From NCBI RefSeq assembly GCF_947496725.1, contig NZ_CANMDS010000002.1, positions 248,001-312,000 of the forward strand: 64,000 bases of DNA, given 5' to 3'. Every line of letters starts with the position of its first letter. Positions within the stretch are counted from its first letter, which is position 1. The position numbers and the translations under genes are program-made. The notes beneath the pieces are model-generated. The model worked only from the letters and a program-made list of their open reading frames with translations, searched no databases and was not told the origin of the DNA. The DNA comes from an uncultured Dokdonia sp. (GTDB lineage: Bacteria; Bacteroidota; Bacteroidia; Flavobacteriales; Flavobacteriaceae). Positions 9,536-18,800 of the stretch are shown here, in pieces.

Positions 9536-10360
9536 TTAACCTACTTGCTTTTTGATCATATCAATCGCCTTTAAAATAATAAGGATATTAAACACTTGTG
9601 CCACGATACTTAATGGCAGTGCTACAATGGCCAAAATTATTGTGCAAAAGAAAACACCTAATATAATATACCCGATACCGGTGCCTTGAGATAAGGCTCC
9701 TAGCCCTTTAAGCTTATACAACGCATATCCAAAAACGAGAAAAGCTACACCATACAAAACTGAGGTTATAATACCATAAGCGATATCTGAGATATACGTG
9801 CCGTGCACATCTATAATGGTAATTAAGTTTGCAATAATCTCTACCGTGATAAAAACTAGTGCAGCCGCTTTTAGTATACTCGCCTTAAAGAGGTTTCCTA
9901 TTAAAATGAAAGCCCTCATATGAAATATAAAAAATACGATTGCAAAAAGAGCTAGCAGTCTAAAACCTATATCTCCAGCAAAATATACATTTTCAGTCTC
10001 GTAGTAATAAGTGTCAAAAATCTGAAATATGAACACAATCATACTCAAAATACCAGCAACCCAGCCTATGTGAAGTTGTTTAAATAGATATGATACATCC
10101 TTACTTTCATCTATTTCAAAAAGCATTGCCATTTTTACTTTGGCCTCAAAAATGGTGTCTTCTTGCAGGTCATCTAGATCTCGATCTAGCGCAGAGAGTA
10201 TGGTTTTAATCGTGTAAACGCGTGGCATTGTTTCTCCAGCTTCTATGCGCTGTATTGTGCGCACAGAGATATTACATTGCGCTACAAGTTCTTCCTGCGT
10301 TAATCCCTTTTGCTGGCGCAGTTCTAAAATCTTTTGTCCTAATTCTGGTTGTTTCATCAT
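9536..10360 (-). CDS. XRE-family HTH regulator with membrane domain
   Basis: The 274-aa protein has an N-terminal Cro/C1-type helix-turn-helix (residues 7-62: GQKILELRQQKGLTQEELVAQ, NISVRTIQRIEAGETMP). After a linker come about six hydrophobic segments (around 95-110, 125-150, 155-180, 190-215, 225-255), ending in a lysine-rich tail. A DNA-binding domain joined directly to a membrane domain suggests a membrane-tethered sensor-regulator, although the signal cannot be told. It has its own well-formed promoter and no co-directional neighbour. Confidence 0.88.
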   Translation of the reverse strand: MMKQPELGQKILELRQQKGLTQEELVAQCNISVRTIQRIEAGETMPRVYTIKTILSALDRDLDDLQEDTIFEAKVKMAMLFEIDESKDVSYLFKQLHIGWVAGILSMIVFIFQIFDTYYYETENVYFAGDIGFRLLALFAIVFFIFHMRAFILIGNLFKASILKAAALVFITVEIIANLITIIDVHGTYISDIAYGIITSVLYGVAFLVFGYALYKLKGLGALSQGTGIGYIILGVFFCTIILAIVALPLSIVAQVFNILIILKAIDMIKKQVG

Positions 10361-10388
10361 AAATGTTTTGCCTTGTAATGATGCGCAT

Positions 10389-10416
10389 CAAATGTACAAG
10401 AAGTTCTACACTGCAA
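10389..10416 (-). promoter_or_regulatory. Promoter of HTH regulator (TTG-N17-TACATTTG)
   Basis: Minus strand: TTG at 10416-10414, a 17-bp spacer, then TACATTTG at 10396-10389. This is a full match to the Bacteroidota consensus TTG-N17-23-TAnnTTTG, placed 29 bases before the ATG. Confidence 0.7.
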
Positions 10417-10510
10417 TAGTATGGCTCATTTATGATTTGTTTCATTTTTTGAGCAGTATTTAACCCGACATTTGCACGTCACTTCAGTAAAGACAGCGTT
10501 TTTCACGTTT

Positions 10511-10530
10511 TACGCTTTCGCGAAAGCGTA
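10511..10530. repeat. Iterated palindrome, extended 20-bp form
   Basis: TACGCTTTCGCGAAAGCGTA, perfectly palindromic over 20 bp. It ends 4 bases from the stop of the LysR gene. Confidence 0.97.
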
Positions 10531-10534
10531 CCCT

Positions 10535-11458
10535 TTAATACGTATCTAACCACCCAAAATGCTTCTCATTGAGTGCTGTTTTATGCTCCTCGAGGTAACT
10601 AACAAAGGCTTGTGCGGTGGGAGAAAGCTGCTTGCTTTTTTGCCAGATGAGATTCCAGTGTGTGGTGATAGGCAATCCTTTGCTCGGGATGATTTGAGCA
10701 TCACCGCTCGTAAGTGCATTTTTAAGCCCCACTAGCGGAAGTATAGAAATCCCTATTCCAGAAATCACTGCTTGCTTTACCGCCTCGTTTGAGGTAAGCT
10801 CTATTTTTTTACGAGTAGGAAGTTGTCTGTCTGCAATATAATTTTCCATAGCTGCCCGTGTTGCAGATCCTTTTTCTCTATACACCACGGGTAGTTTATC
10901 AAAATCCTTTTTTGAAATGGTTTTACCTGAGTACGTGTGCTGCCTACCTCCTACTAAAAATAGTTTGTTAGGGATGAGTCTCACTTTATCTATCGCGATA
11001 TGATCTGGAACTACAGATACCAGAGCAAAATCTGTTTCGTTTTTTTCAAGATGACGTACCACTCTGGTCTTGTTTGTCACATCCATCTCTAGATCGACAC
11101 CAGGATGCATATTCATAAAATCTGTGATGTAATAGGGCATCAAATATTTACCCGTAGAGACGATTGATATCTTTAATTTACCCGAGAGCTGACCTTGATA
11201 AGCCATCGTTTTGTAATTAATTGCATCTACTTCGGCAATTATTTTACGTGCTGCAGCTGCAATTTCTTCTCCAAAATCTGTTACAAATAATTGCCTCCCC
11301 ACAACCTCCGTAAGCGGAATAGGAAACTGATTTTGAAAGTTTTTAATCTGTATCGAGACCGCTGGCTGCGTGAGATGTAGCTCCTCTGCAGCTTTTGTAA
11401 TGCTCTTAAATTCTGTGACCTTCAAGAAGACTTGAAGCTGGTGCAATGTATAATACAT
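10535..11458 (-). CDS. LysR-family transcriptional regulator (CbbR/CmpR-like)
   Basis: The 307-aa protein has the LysR winged helix (residues 1-60: LHQLQVFLKVTEFKSITKAAEELHLTQPAVSIQIKNFQ). A periplasmic-binding-like effector domain follows (SIVSTGKYLMPYYITDFMNMHPGVDLEMDVTN, SNEAVKQAVISGIGISILP). It is transcribed divergently from the sbtA locus across an AT-rich 90-bp gap. In autotrophs, LysR proteins of this subtype control carbon-concentrating genes. By context, control of the bicarbonate transporter is the natural guess; the effector is unknown. Confidence 0.9.
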   Translation of the reverse strand: MYYTLHQLQVFLKVTEFKSITKAAEELHLTQPAVSIQIKNFQNQFPIPLTEVVGRQLFVTDFGEEIAAAARKIIAEVDAINYKTMAYQGQLSGKLKISIVSTGKYLMPYYITDFMNMHPGVDLEMDVTNKTRVVRHLEKNETDFALVSVVPDHIAIDKVRLIPNKLFLVGGRQHTYSGKTISKKDFDKLPVVYREKGSATRAAMENYIADRQLPTRKKIELTSNEAVKQAVISGIGISILPLVGLKNALTSGDAQIIPSKGLPITTHWNLIWQKSKQLSPTAQAFVSYLEEHKTALNEKHFGWLDTY

Positions 11459-11516
11459 TAAAATTATTTATGTAATTCATTATAAATATAAATAAAAATA
11501 TATGAACTCTAGCCCA

Positions 11517-11524
11517 CATCTTTG
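11517..11524 (+). promoter_or_regulatory. Possible -7 box upstream of sbtA locus (CATCTTTG)
   Basis: One mismatch to TAnnTTTG, 23 bases before the first small ORF. The AT-rich stretch 11459-11510 between the divergent genes is the likely LysR binding region, but no clear T-N11-A repeat was fixed by eye. Confidence 0.35.
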
Positions 11525-11547
11525 TACCATCAAAACAATGAGAACCT

Positions 11548-11796
11548 ATGTTACAAAAACTAAAAATTGACTCGTTTAGAAATGACAGGTACACACCTCA
11601 AGAGATGAAGACCAGTATAACCATAAACTGGACGGCTCTATTTTTTGTCTTAAAAAATTTGATGCTACTTGCTATCCCTATGGTAGCCATTACACTCTCC
11701 ATTTTTTCAGACTACCTGTTTCTTACAGAAATTCTATCTGCTAGTTTTTTAATAACCCTTCTAGTGTTTATAAACATTGCTAGTAGAGCATCTTAA
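11548..11796 (+). CDS. Small membrane protein of unknown function
   Basis: This is an 82-aa ORF with two predicted membrane helices (about residues 28-50 and 55-78: LMLLAIPMVAITLSIFSDYLFLTEILSASF etc.). An internal ATG at 11605 is an alternative start. I do not recognise it. It opens the plus-strand run leading to sbtA and is divergent from the LysR gene, so it may belong to the transport locus. Confidence 0.6.
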   Translation: MLQKLKIDSFRNDRYTPQEMKTSITINWTALFFVLKNLMLLAIPMVAITLSIFSDYLFLTEILSASFLITLLVFINIASRAS

Positions 11797-11826
11797 TCTC
11801 TTATTCATTTAAAAAAATCATTTACT

Positions 11827-12135
11827 ATGAAAACATTACAAACAGAAACTGCAACAATGACAGATCAAAAAATCAACCTCATAGATGGAGTATTTACAGC
11901 AACCGAAGCTGGAGATATTTTACACGCAATGCTTGATAAGAAGATCAACTTTCACAAATTACAACGCTTAAGCCGCACCGAAGGTAATATAGATGATGCC
12001 TGTGAGTATGATAGTGGACGTATTATAGAGTTACTAGATGAGAAAGGAAAATTAAAAAGCTTTTTAAGTGACGTACGTGCAGATGGAGGTAAACTAGAAA
12101 TAAAAAGCACTGTAGAGATACGCATCAAAAAGTAA
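11827..12135 (+). CDS. Small soluble protein of unknown function, sbtA locus
   Basis: The 102-aa, charged, soluble protein (TDQKINLIDGVFTATEAGDILHAMLDKKINFHK) has no signal peptide or membrane segment. Helix-rich N-terminal sequence leads to a strand-like C-terminus. It is not similar to the PII-like SbtB that follows sbtA in cyanobacteria. It sits 30 bp before sbtA and 30 bp after the small membrane protein, with the same orientation, which suggests an operon. The function is unknown. Confidence 0.7.
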   Translation: MKTLQTETATMTDQKINLIDGVFTATEAGDILHAMLDKKINFHKLQRLSRTEGNIDDACEYDSGRIIELLDEKGKLKSFLSDVRADGGKLEIKSTVEIRIKK

Positions 12136-12165
12136 TTACCACACTAAGACACCTAACCCTCTTTT

Positions 12166-13128
12166 ATGGACTTACATCTACTGGTTGATAACTTGACCAA
12201 CCCTGCACTCTTGTTTTTCTTTTTAGGATTACTAGCGGTACAACTCAAAAGTGACTTAGCCATACCGCCTAGTTCTTCAAAGTTTATTTCTCTTTATCTC
12301 CTACTTTCTATAGGATTTAAAGGAGGACAAGAGCTCGCTCACTCAGCGTTTAATATGGAGATTGTCTGGTCATTAATTTTTGGAGTAGTCCTTGCTCTTT
12401 CAGTTCCCCTGTATGCGTTTTTTACGCTCAAAAAGCGCGTCGGAGTTCAAAATGCTGCGGCGATAGCCGCGGCATACGGCTCTGTAAGTGCTGTAACCTT
12501 TGTTACCACAGTCGCTTATCTAGATATGGAGCAAATTGCATATAGCGGGTATATGGTTGCAGTTATGGCCATTATGGAAGCGCCGTCTATTATAATAGGA
12601 GTGCTTCTTATGATGCTATTTACGGCAAACAGAGATAAAACTATCTCTATGGGCAGTATTATCAAGCACTCTGTGACTAATGGGAGTGTACTATTAATTA
12701 TAGGAAGTCTCGTCATAGGTTTTATGGCAAGCGATGCACAAGCACAAGGCATTGCTCCTTTTACCACAGATATTTTTAAAGGTTTTCTAGCTGTCTTTTT
12801 ACTAGATATGGGAATCTCAAGTGGTAAAAAAATAGGAAGCCTCAAAGAGTATGGCGCTTTTCCTTATGTATTTGCAATCGCCGTCCCTATTGTAAATGGT
12901 ATTATCGTAAGTTTACTAAGTGGTTTTATAACAGAATCTGTAGGTAACAGATTGCTTTTTGCCATACTTGCAGCAAGTGCCTCTTATATTGCAGTCCCTG
13001 CCGCTATGAAACTCGCTGCACCTAAAGCAAACGAAGGCCTATACTTACCTATGGCACTTGCCATTACCTTTCCCTTTAACATCACACTGGGAATGCCGCT
13101 TTACCTCTGCATTATAAACTGGAGCTAA
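12166..13128 (+). CDS. sbtA: SbtA-type sodium-dependent bicarbonate transporter
   Basis: The 320-aa inner-membrane protein has about ten helices and the SbtA (DUF897) hallmarks: NPALLFFFLGLLA, LLLSIGFKGGQEL, NAAAIAAAYGSVSAVTFVT, and FLLDMGISSGKKIG. The C-terminal half has YIAVPAAMKLAAPKANEGLYLPMALAITFPFNI. In cyanobacteria SbtA brings in HCO3- with Na+. In a heterotroph it would supply bicarbonate for anaplerotic carboxylation, which is an inference. It lies downstream of two small unknown genes and opposite a LysR regulator. Confidence 0.93.
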   Translation: MDLHLLVDNLTNPALLFFFLGLLAVQLKSDLAIPPSSSKFISLYLLLSIGFKGGQELAHSAFNMEIVWSLIFGVVLALSVPLYAFFTLKKRVGVQNAAAIAAAYGSVSAVTFVTTVAYLDMEQIAYSGYMVAVMAIMEAPSIIIGVLLMMLFTANRDKTISMGSIIKHSVTNGSVLLIIGSLVIGFMASDAQAQGIAPFTTDIFKGFLAVFLLDMGISSGKKIGSLKEYGAFPYVFAIAVPIVNGIIVSLLSGFITESVGNRLLFAILAASASYIAVPAAMKLAAPKANEGLYLPMALAITFPFNITLGMPLYLCIINWS

Positions 13129-13141
13129 TATAATTTTTAAT

Positions 13142-13161
13142 TACGCTTTCGCGAAAGCGTA
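13142..13161. repeat. Iterated palindrome, extended 20-bp form
   Basis: TACGCTTTCGCGAAAGCGTA, 14 bases after the sbtA stop and 15 before the next start. Confidence 0.97.
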
Positions 13162-13176
13162 CTAAAACCTTACTTT

Positions 13177-13488
13177 ATGATTCTCTCACAAAGCAATACC
13201 CTAACAGAAGATATAGCAGCAGCGAGAGTCTCGGGTTTTACCTCAGATTTTATGTATAGAGAGGGGCGTTTATTGTGTAGAACTAATAATCGCTGGTATC
13301 AAATAGAAGACCTCACACTTATAGAATATTGCAGGCACGAGGGAATGAATGACCCAGGGGATAGTTCGATTTTATTTTTGATAGAGACTAATGATTCTAT
13401 AAAAGGTTGCCTTACCAGTGCCTATGGTAAAGATGCAGATACAGACCTCATAAATTTTGTAATGAGCTTAGAAAAGAAAGAGAAATAA
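13177..13488 (+). CDS. Small conserved Bacteroidota protein
   Basis: The 103-aa soluble protein follows the pattern EYCRHEGMNDPGDSSILFLIE, then GCLTSAYGKDADTDL. I recall this in a small Bacteroidota family often labelled phosphoribosylpyrophosphate synthetase. That label looks wrong, since no PRPP synthetase motifs are present. Its function is unknown. It is 48 bp after sbtA and 25 bp before the YitT-type gene. Confidence 0.75.
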   Translation: MILSQSNTLTEDIAAARVSGFTSDFMYREGRLLCRTNNRWYQIEDLTLIEYCRHEGMNDPGDSSILFLIETNDSIKGCLTSAYGKDADTDLINFVMSLEKKEK

Positions 13489-13513
13489 CTATCTTAACAT
13501 AAAACCAAAAGGT

Positions 13514-14398
13514 ATGGCAAAGATATTAAAATCACTTTCTGAGTATGTACAAATTGCTATAGGTATTGCCCTCGCGAGTATAGGCCTCAAGGCTTTCTTG
13601 CTACCTAATGGGTTTCTGGATGGTGGAGCAACGGGTATCGCTATTTTATTAAGTAAAAAGTTAGATCTAGACATCTCCTTACTGCTCTTTATTGTGAGTA
13701 TTCCGTTTCTAGTGTTGGGTTTTTATAAGCTTTCGCGAAATATTCTTTTAAAAAGTACAATGTCCATCTTAATACTAGCAGTCCTTATAGGTGTTGAGTC
13801 ATTTCCTATTATCACTGAAGATAAGTTGCTCATTGCGATTTTTGGCGGTATGTTTTTAGGAGCTGGTATTGGTATCAGTATACGCAACGGTGCGGTACTT
13901 GACGGATCTGAAATTCTAGGAATTTATGTCTTTGATCTTTTTGGAATAAGTATAGGTAAGACCATTTTGGCATTCAATATTGTTCTATTTATTATCACTG
14001 CATTAGTACTTAGTGTAGAGGTTGCTCTGTATTCCATACTTACCTATATCGTGACAGCAAAATTTATCGATTTTTTTATAGAGGGATTTGAAGACTTTAT
14101 AGGTATTACTATCATATCACCGTCATCTGAAGAAATAGAACAAAAGATTCTTAACCAACTAGGCACTGGTATCACCGTCTACAAAGCGGCGGCAGGTTAC
14201 GGCAGTACGGGTCAAAATAATGAACGCCGCGTGATACAAACCGTGATAAATCGTATACACCTGCGTAAAATACACAAGCTCATAGCCTCCTGCGATCCCG
14301 ATGCTTTTATCGTAGAGTTTGACGTGAATAATGTAAAAGGAGGAGTTTTAAAAAGGTATCTGAATCCTCAAAGTTCAAAAAAGTTGGCTAGTCTTTAG
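13514..14398 (+). CDS. YitT family membrane protein (DUF161/DUF2179)
   Basis: The 294-aa protein has five or six membrane helices in the first 190 residues, with the family signatures GLKAFLLPNGFLDGGATGIAI and GAVLDGSEILGIY. A soluble C-terminal DUF2179 domain follows (about 195-285: GITIISPSSEEIEQKILNQ, GTGITVYKAAAGYGSTG). Transport function is presumed in this family but the substrate is unknown. A 12/14 copy of the palindrome lies at 13729, encoding KLSRN. Confidence 0.92.
   Translation: MAKILKSLSEYVQIAIGIALASIGLKAFLLPNGFLDGGATGIAILLSKKLDLDISLLLFIVSIPFLVLGFYKLSRNILLKSTMSILILAVLIGVESFPIITEDKLLIAIFGGMFLGAGIGISIRNGAVLDGSEILGIYVFDLFGISIGKTILAFNIVLFIITALVLSVEVALYSILTYIVTAKFIDFFIEGFEDFIGITIISPSSEEIEQKILNQLGTGITVYKAAAGYGSTGQNNERRVIQTVINRIHLRKIHKLIASCDPDAFIVEFDVNNVKGGVLKRYLNPQSSKKLASL
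13729..13742. repeat. Degenerate copy of iterated palindrome
   Basis: GCTTTCGCGAAATA: the first 12 bases match and the last two differ. Inside the YitT-type gene. Confidence 0.8.
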
Positions 14399-14429
14399 AA
14401 GTTGTTTGATGATGCGTTGTGCTATTTAC

Positions 14430-14443
14430 GCTTTCGCGAAAGC
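14430..14443. repeat. Iterated palindrome, intergenic
   Basis: Exact copy between two convergent genes, 6 bases past the DUF2490 stop and 31 past the YitT-type stop. No T-tract follows, so it is not a canonical terminator. Confidence 0.97.
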
Positions 14444-14449
14444 GCAACC

Positions 14450-15130
14450 CTACAAACTCAAGTAATACCCCAGATTTATCCAGAATCTATGATTTGCAGT
14501 AGCTTTAAGAAATGAATCCATACGGTAGTCTACGCCAACCTCTAGTTTATTTGCATCGTTTACATAATACCCCAAAGTAGGCACAAACCTGACCTCAAGA
14601 TCTGTTGCATCTCCTTGAATGGAAAATACATACTCGTTCCCTAGTTTTAAATACACTTCTCCTGGATCTATAAACTCACCATTGAGCGATATATCTGAAG
14701 ATAATCTGTATCGCGCTCTAAACTCAACTTTTTGCCTAGCATTAAATGTTTGATCTGTACGGAAGCGATGCCCCAAACGGAAACCAAAATAAGGTACGGT
14801 AAATGAGTACTGTTGTATCGCACGGTGTATAAGGTCCTTGTCACGGAAGCGAGCCAAATATCCTATCCCCACTTTTGCATCTACTCCCACAGTGCGCGTG
14901 GCAACGGTGGTGACATCTAGCAAGGAGTAAAACACATCTGTATTATTAGTACCCTTAAAATCGCCTTCACTTACTTCAAAACGTGGCGCAAATTCTATAT
15001 TGATGTTCCACAGCGCATTGATTTTTGTGCCAATATTTACTTCTGGAAGTATACCCACTTCATAAAGCGATTGCCCGTAAAGCAACGTGCTCGTAAGAAA
15101 TATGAGTATAAAGGATGAGAATTTAAACAT
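14450..15130 (-). CDS. DUF2490 outer-membrane protein
   Basis: The 226-aa protein has a signal peptide (MFKFSSFILIFLTSTLLYGQ) followed by alternating amphipathic strands. It ends in HRFWINLGYYLSL, with a C-terminal aromatic/hydrophobic strand typical of outer-membrane barrels. The pattern (EVGILPEVNIGTKINALW, PYFGFRLGHRFR, VEFRARYRL) fits DUF2490. It is the last gene of the run after mfd, 2 bp from the preceding gene. No substrate is known. Confidence 0.82.
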   Translation of the reverse strand: MFKFSSFILIFLTSTLLYGQSLYEVGILPEVNIGTKINALWNINIEFAPRFEVSEGDFKGTNNTDVFYSLLDVTTVATRTVGVDAKVGIGYLARFRDKDLIHRAIQQYSFTVPYFGFRLGHRFRTDQTFNARQKVEFRARYRLSSDISLNGEFIDPGEVYLKLGNEYVFSIQGDATDLEVRFVPTLGYYVNDANKLEVGVDYRMDSFLKATANHRFWINLGYYLSL

Positions 15131-15132
15131 AC

Positions 15133-15732
15133 TTAAAAGCGTAAAATATTATCACGTCGTATGCTTACTTGAGACCTACTTATGAAGGCTCCTTTCTCGT
15201 TAAAAAGAACTTCATAACGCTTTGATTTTTTACCAGAATTACGTGTTTTTACAACGACCTCATAATACGGAATGAGTGTTGAGGCTACGAGCTTTTTTGC
15301 AGTTCTATTTATTATTTCGTTTACCGTATTGTTATACTGCGCTTGTATTTTTTCTACCTTAAAATAATCAAATTCTTGCTCAAAATAGCTGGTTATCTCT
15401 TGTTTAGTATCTTCTGGTAAATCTCCTAAGCCAATGATAATTTCTACATCTTCTAGCACACCATCTGTTGTAAACTCTACACTGTGACGTTGTCCTTTGT
15501 ATTTAAACTTTGCTTCAATACTAGCGCCATCATCACCTACTTCTTGTAACCATTTTACAGAACGATTTATCTCAAAGGTGGTAATAAAATCTTTTGCTTT
15601 TTGCGGTACAAGCTCGGGTTTAATTCGGTATTCTCTTTCGGTTTTTACGGCATCTTGTACTTGCGCACGACTCACTGATGTCTGTAGCAAGACACAGATA
15701 CACATTGAGAAAAAAGAATACTTAGTCCACAC
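15133..15732 (-). CDS. Secreted PepSY-like domain protein
   Basis: The 199-aa protein has an N-terminal signal sequence ending near SRAQ (residue about 24). One or two PepSY/BLIP-like repeats follow (VPQKAKDFITTFEINRSVKWLQEV, then IEAKFKYKGQRHSVEFTTDGVLEDVE). A predicted periplasmic location follows from the signal. It overlaps the preceding 48-aa gene by 11 bp and precedes the DUF2490 gene by 2 bp, so it is very likely in the same operon as the outer-membrane protein. Family assignment is by pattern only. Confidence 0.75.
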   Translation of the reverse strand: MWTKYSFFSMCICVLLQTSVSRAQVQDAVKTEREYRIKPELVPQKAKDFITTFEINRSVKWLQEVGDDGASIEAKFKYKGQRHSVEFTTDGVLEDVEIIIGLGDLPEDTKQEITSYFEQEFDYFKVEKIQAQYNNTVNEIINRTAKKLVASTLIPYYEVVVKTRNSGKKSKRYEVLFNEKGAFISRSQVSIRRDNILRF

Positions 15733-15868
15733 GATCTTCCTTTTTTGAGTTAAATAGCCATCCCAAGGGTAACCAAATCACAAAGAACAGAAACTTCCCA
15801 GTTACTAAGCCTATAATGGTAATAATTGCAGCGATTACCGCAAGCGAATTTTTCCAGGATTTACTCAT
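15722..15868 (-). CDS. 48-aa single-helix membrane protein coupled to mfd
   Basis: This is a short ORF: MSKSWKNSLAVIAAIITIIG at the start, then LVTGKFLFFVIWLPLGW, ending KKEDRVD. Hydrophobic residues 8-40 form one long or two short membrane helices, with a charged tail. Its ATG overlaps the mfd stop (ATGAGTAA, 8 bp shared) and follows a good Shine-Dalgarno sequence (AGGAGGTG). Its stop overlaps the next gene by 11 bp. Overlap at both ends, good hydropathy and the strong RBS argue that it is real. I do not recognise a family. Confidence 0.72.
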   Translation of the reverse strand: MSKSWKNSLAVIAAIITIIGLVTGKFLFFVIWLPLGWLFNSKKEDRVD

Positions 15869-18800
15869 CACCTCCTGAGGTCTTTGCGGTTACTTTTTGA
15901 GTACTCTTTGGCATTAATGGTCTTAATAATGCGACAACGTCATTTACAGTTTTTGCATCGTCAGATTTTAAGAGAAGTCTAAGTCCTTTCGACAGTTTCT
16001 TTTCTTTGATGCTCACGCGGTATGCATTTTCTTGTACAAACTTAAGCACACGGCCAAAGGTAGGACTCTGGTAAAAAGAGCTCTGCTGGTCTGCTATAAA
16101 GAAGCCTGTGAGTTTGCCATTTTTCATTACTACTTTCTCTAGGCCTATCTTAGTTGCTACCCACTTAATGCGCACAGAGTCCAGCAAGTCTTCGGCCTCA
16201 TCTGGTAAGGGTCCAAAACGATCTACAAGTTTTGCCTCAAAGGCATCAAGCTGTTCTTCGGTTTTTACATTATTCAAGTCAGTGTATAGACTTAGACGCT
16301 CTGTAATGCTATTTACATAATCATCTGGGAAGAGAAGACTAAAGTCGGTATCAAGTACGGTGTCTTTTACGTATTCTCTTTCTTCTTTCGCGAAAGCGGG
16401 ATCATCTTTATAAAGCTCTGCAAACTCATCTTCTTTGAGTTCATCTATGGCCTCGTTGAGGATTTTTTGATAGGTATCAAAACCTATTTCATTAATAAAG
16501 CCGCTCTGTTCTCCTCCTAATAAATCTCCTGCACCACGTATCTCAAGATCTTTCATCGCGATATTAAAACCGCTTCCTAATACAGAAAACTGCTCTAGCG
16601 CCTGGATACGTTTTCTAGCATCCTCGGTCATTACAGAGTATGGCGGTGTGATAAAATAACAGAAGGCCTTTTTATTACTTCGTCCCACACGACCACGCAT
16701 CTGGTGTAGGTCTGAGAGTCCAAAGTTATTTGCATTGTTTATAAAAATGGTATTTGCATTAGGGACATCAAGACCACTCTCAATAATGGTGGTTGAGACC
16801 AATACATCAAACTCCCCATTCATAAACGAGAGCATTTTTGCCTCTAGGGCTTTACCTTCCATCTGGCCGTGACCTACGCCCACTTTTGCATCTGGCACAA
16901 GGCGCTGTATGAGGCCAGCGACTTCCTTTATATTCTCTATACGATTATGAATAAAAAATACCTGCCCACCACGTTGTATCTCATACGAGACTGCATCTCG
17001 TATCACCTCTTCTGAGAAGCGCACAACATTACTTTCTATAGGGTAACGGTTAGGTGGTGGCGTGGTGATGGTACTAAGATCACGAGCCGCCATAAGTGAG
17101 AATTGTAAGGTACGAGGTATAGGTGTTGCTGTGAGTGTGAGCGTGTCTACCGTTTCTGAGATAGTCTTGAGTTTATCTTTTACGGCTACACCAAACTTCT
17201 GCTCTTCGTCAATTACTAGAAGACCTAGGTCTTTAAAAATGACATTTTTACTAGTGAGCTGGTGCGTACCTATCACTATATCTACCGCGCCACTCTCGAG
17301 GCCGGCGAGCACTTCTCTTTTTTCCTTGGCTGTACGGAAACGGTTGAGATACTCTACCGTCACTGGGAAACCTTTAAGGCGTTCTTTAAACGTACGCGCG
17401 TGTTGATAGGCAAGTATTGTGGTAGGAACTAGTATTGCTACCTGCTTACCGTTATCTACCGCCTTAAACGCGGCACGTATGGCAACCTCTGTTTTACCGA
17501 AACCTACATCACCACACACTAGTCTATCCATAGGGCGATCGCTCTCCATATCGCGTTTTACATCTTCTGTAACGCTGCTTTGATCTGGAGTGTCTTCATA
17601 TATAAAACTCGCTTCTAGCTCGTGCTGCATATGGGTGTCTGGCCCAAAGGCATATCCCTTTTGCAGGCGGCGTTTTGCATAGAGTTTTATAAGGTTAAAG
17701 GCTATGTGTTTTACCTTAGATTTTGTTTTGGCTTTAAGCTTTTTCCAGGCTTGGCTTCCTAGTTTATATACTTGTGGCGGCTTACCATCTTTACCGTTGT
17801 ACTTGGTGATTTTATGTAATGAGTGTATACTCAGGTATAAGATGTCACGCTCACCATAAATGAGCTTGATGGCTTCTTGCATTTTACCCTCAACGTCTAT
17901 CTTTTTGAGTCCGCCAAATTTTCCTATACCGTGATCTATGTGCGTGACATAATCACCTACACTTAGATTAGTAAGCTCCTTGAGCGTGATGGCTTGCTTT
18001 TTTGCATAGCCATTTTTGATATTAAACTTATGGTAGCGTTCAAAGATCTGGTGATCTGTATACACCACCATTTTTGTGTCATTATCTACAAAACCTTGAT
18101 AAAGTGATAGCACAATGGTCTCATAGGATGATACAATAGCATCTGCATCATCAAAAATGTCTTGAAAACGCTTTGCTTGTTGCTCACTACTACAAGTGAT
18201 AATATTCTTATAACCACGAGCGTGGTTATCATTTAAGTTTTCTATAAGGAGGTTAAACTGCTTATTAAAAGATGGCTGTGGCGCCACATCAAAGGTGATG
18301 CTATGTTCTATCTCACCTACCTCTGCACTACTTCCTAAATCTATAGTGGTAAAAGAGTCAAGTTGTTCTTTTAGATTTTTACCGTGACAAAAAAGCTCTT
18401 CTGGTGAGTTGCGTTTTACCTCTTGTGAGAGGTTTTCAAAAGCTTCTTCGGCTTTAGAAAAGTTTTGATCTGTGCGATCATATAACAACGACCTGTTTTT
18501 AATAAAAACGACTGTCTTTGCAGAGATATATTTTAAGAAACTAGCTCTTGTTTCTTCTAATGCCTTGTTCTCCACATTAGGCATTATTGATATTTTCTTT
18601 ACTTGGTCTAACGACAGCTGACTCTCAACATCAAAGGTTCTAATACTATCTACCTCATCGCCAAAAAACTCTATACGATACGGCCTGTCGTGCGAAAATG
18701 AAAATACATCTACAATACCTCCACGCACCGAAAACTCACCCGGCTCTGTTACAAAATCTACTCTTTTAAAACGATACTCAAAGAGCATCTCATTTATAAA

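Noticed and set aside
13177-13488. Phosphoribosylpyrophosphate synthetase
   Set aside because: Only 103 aa and no PRPP-binding motif; the label attached to this family seems to be a propagated error.
14430-14443. Palindrome as the Rho-independent terminator of convergent genes
   Set aside because: No T-tract on either side, and identical sequence occurs inside coding regions without ending transcription.
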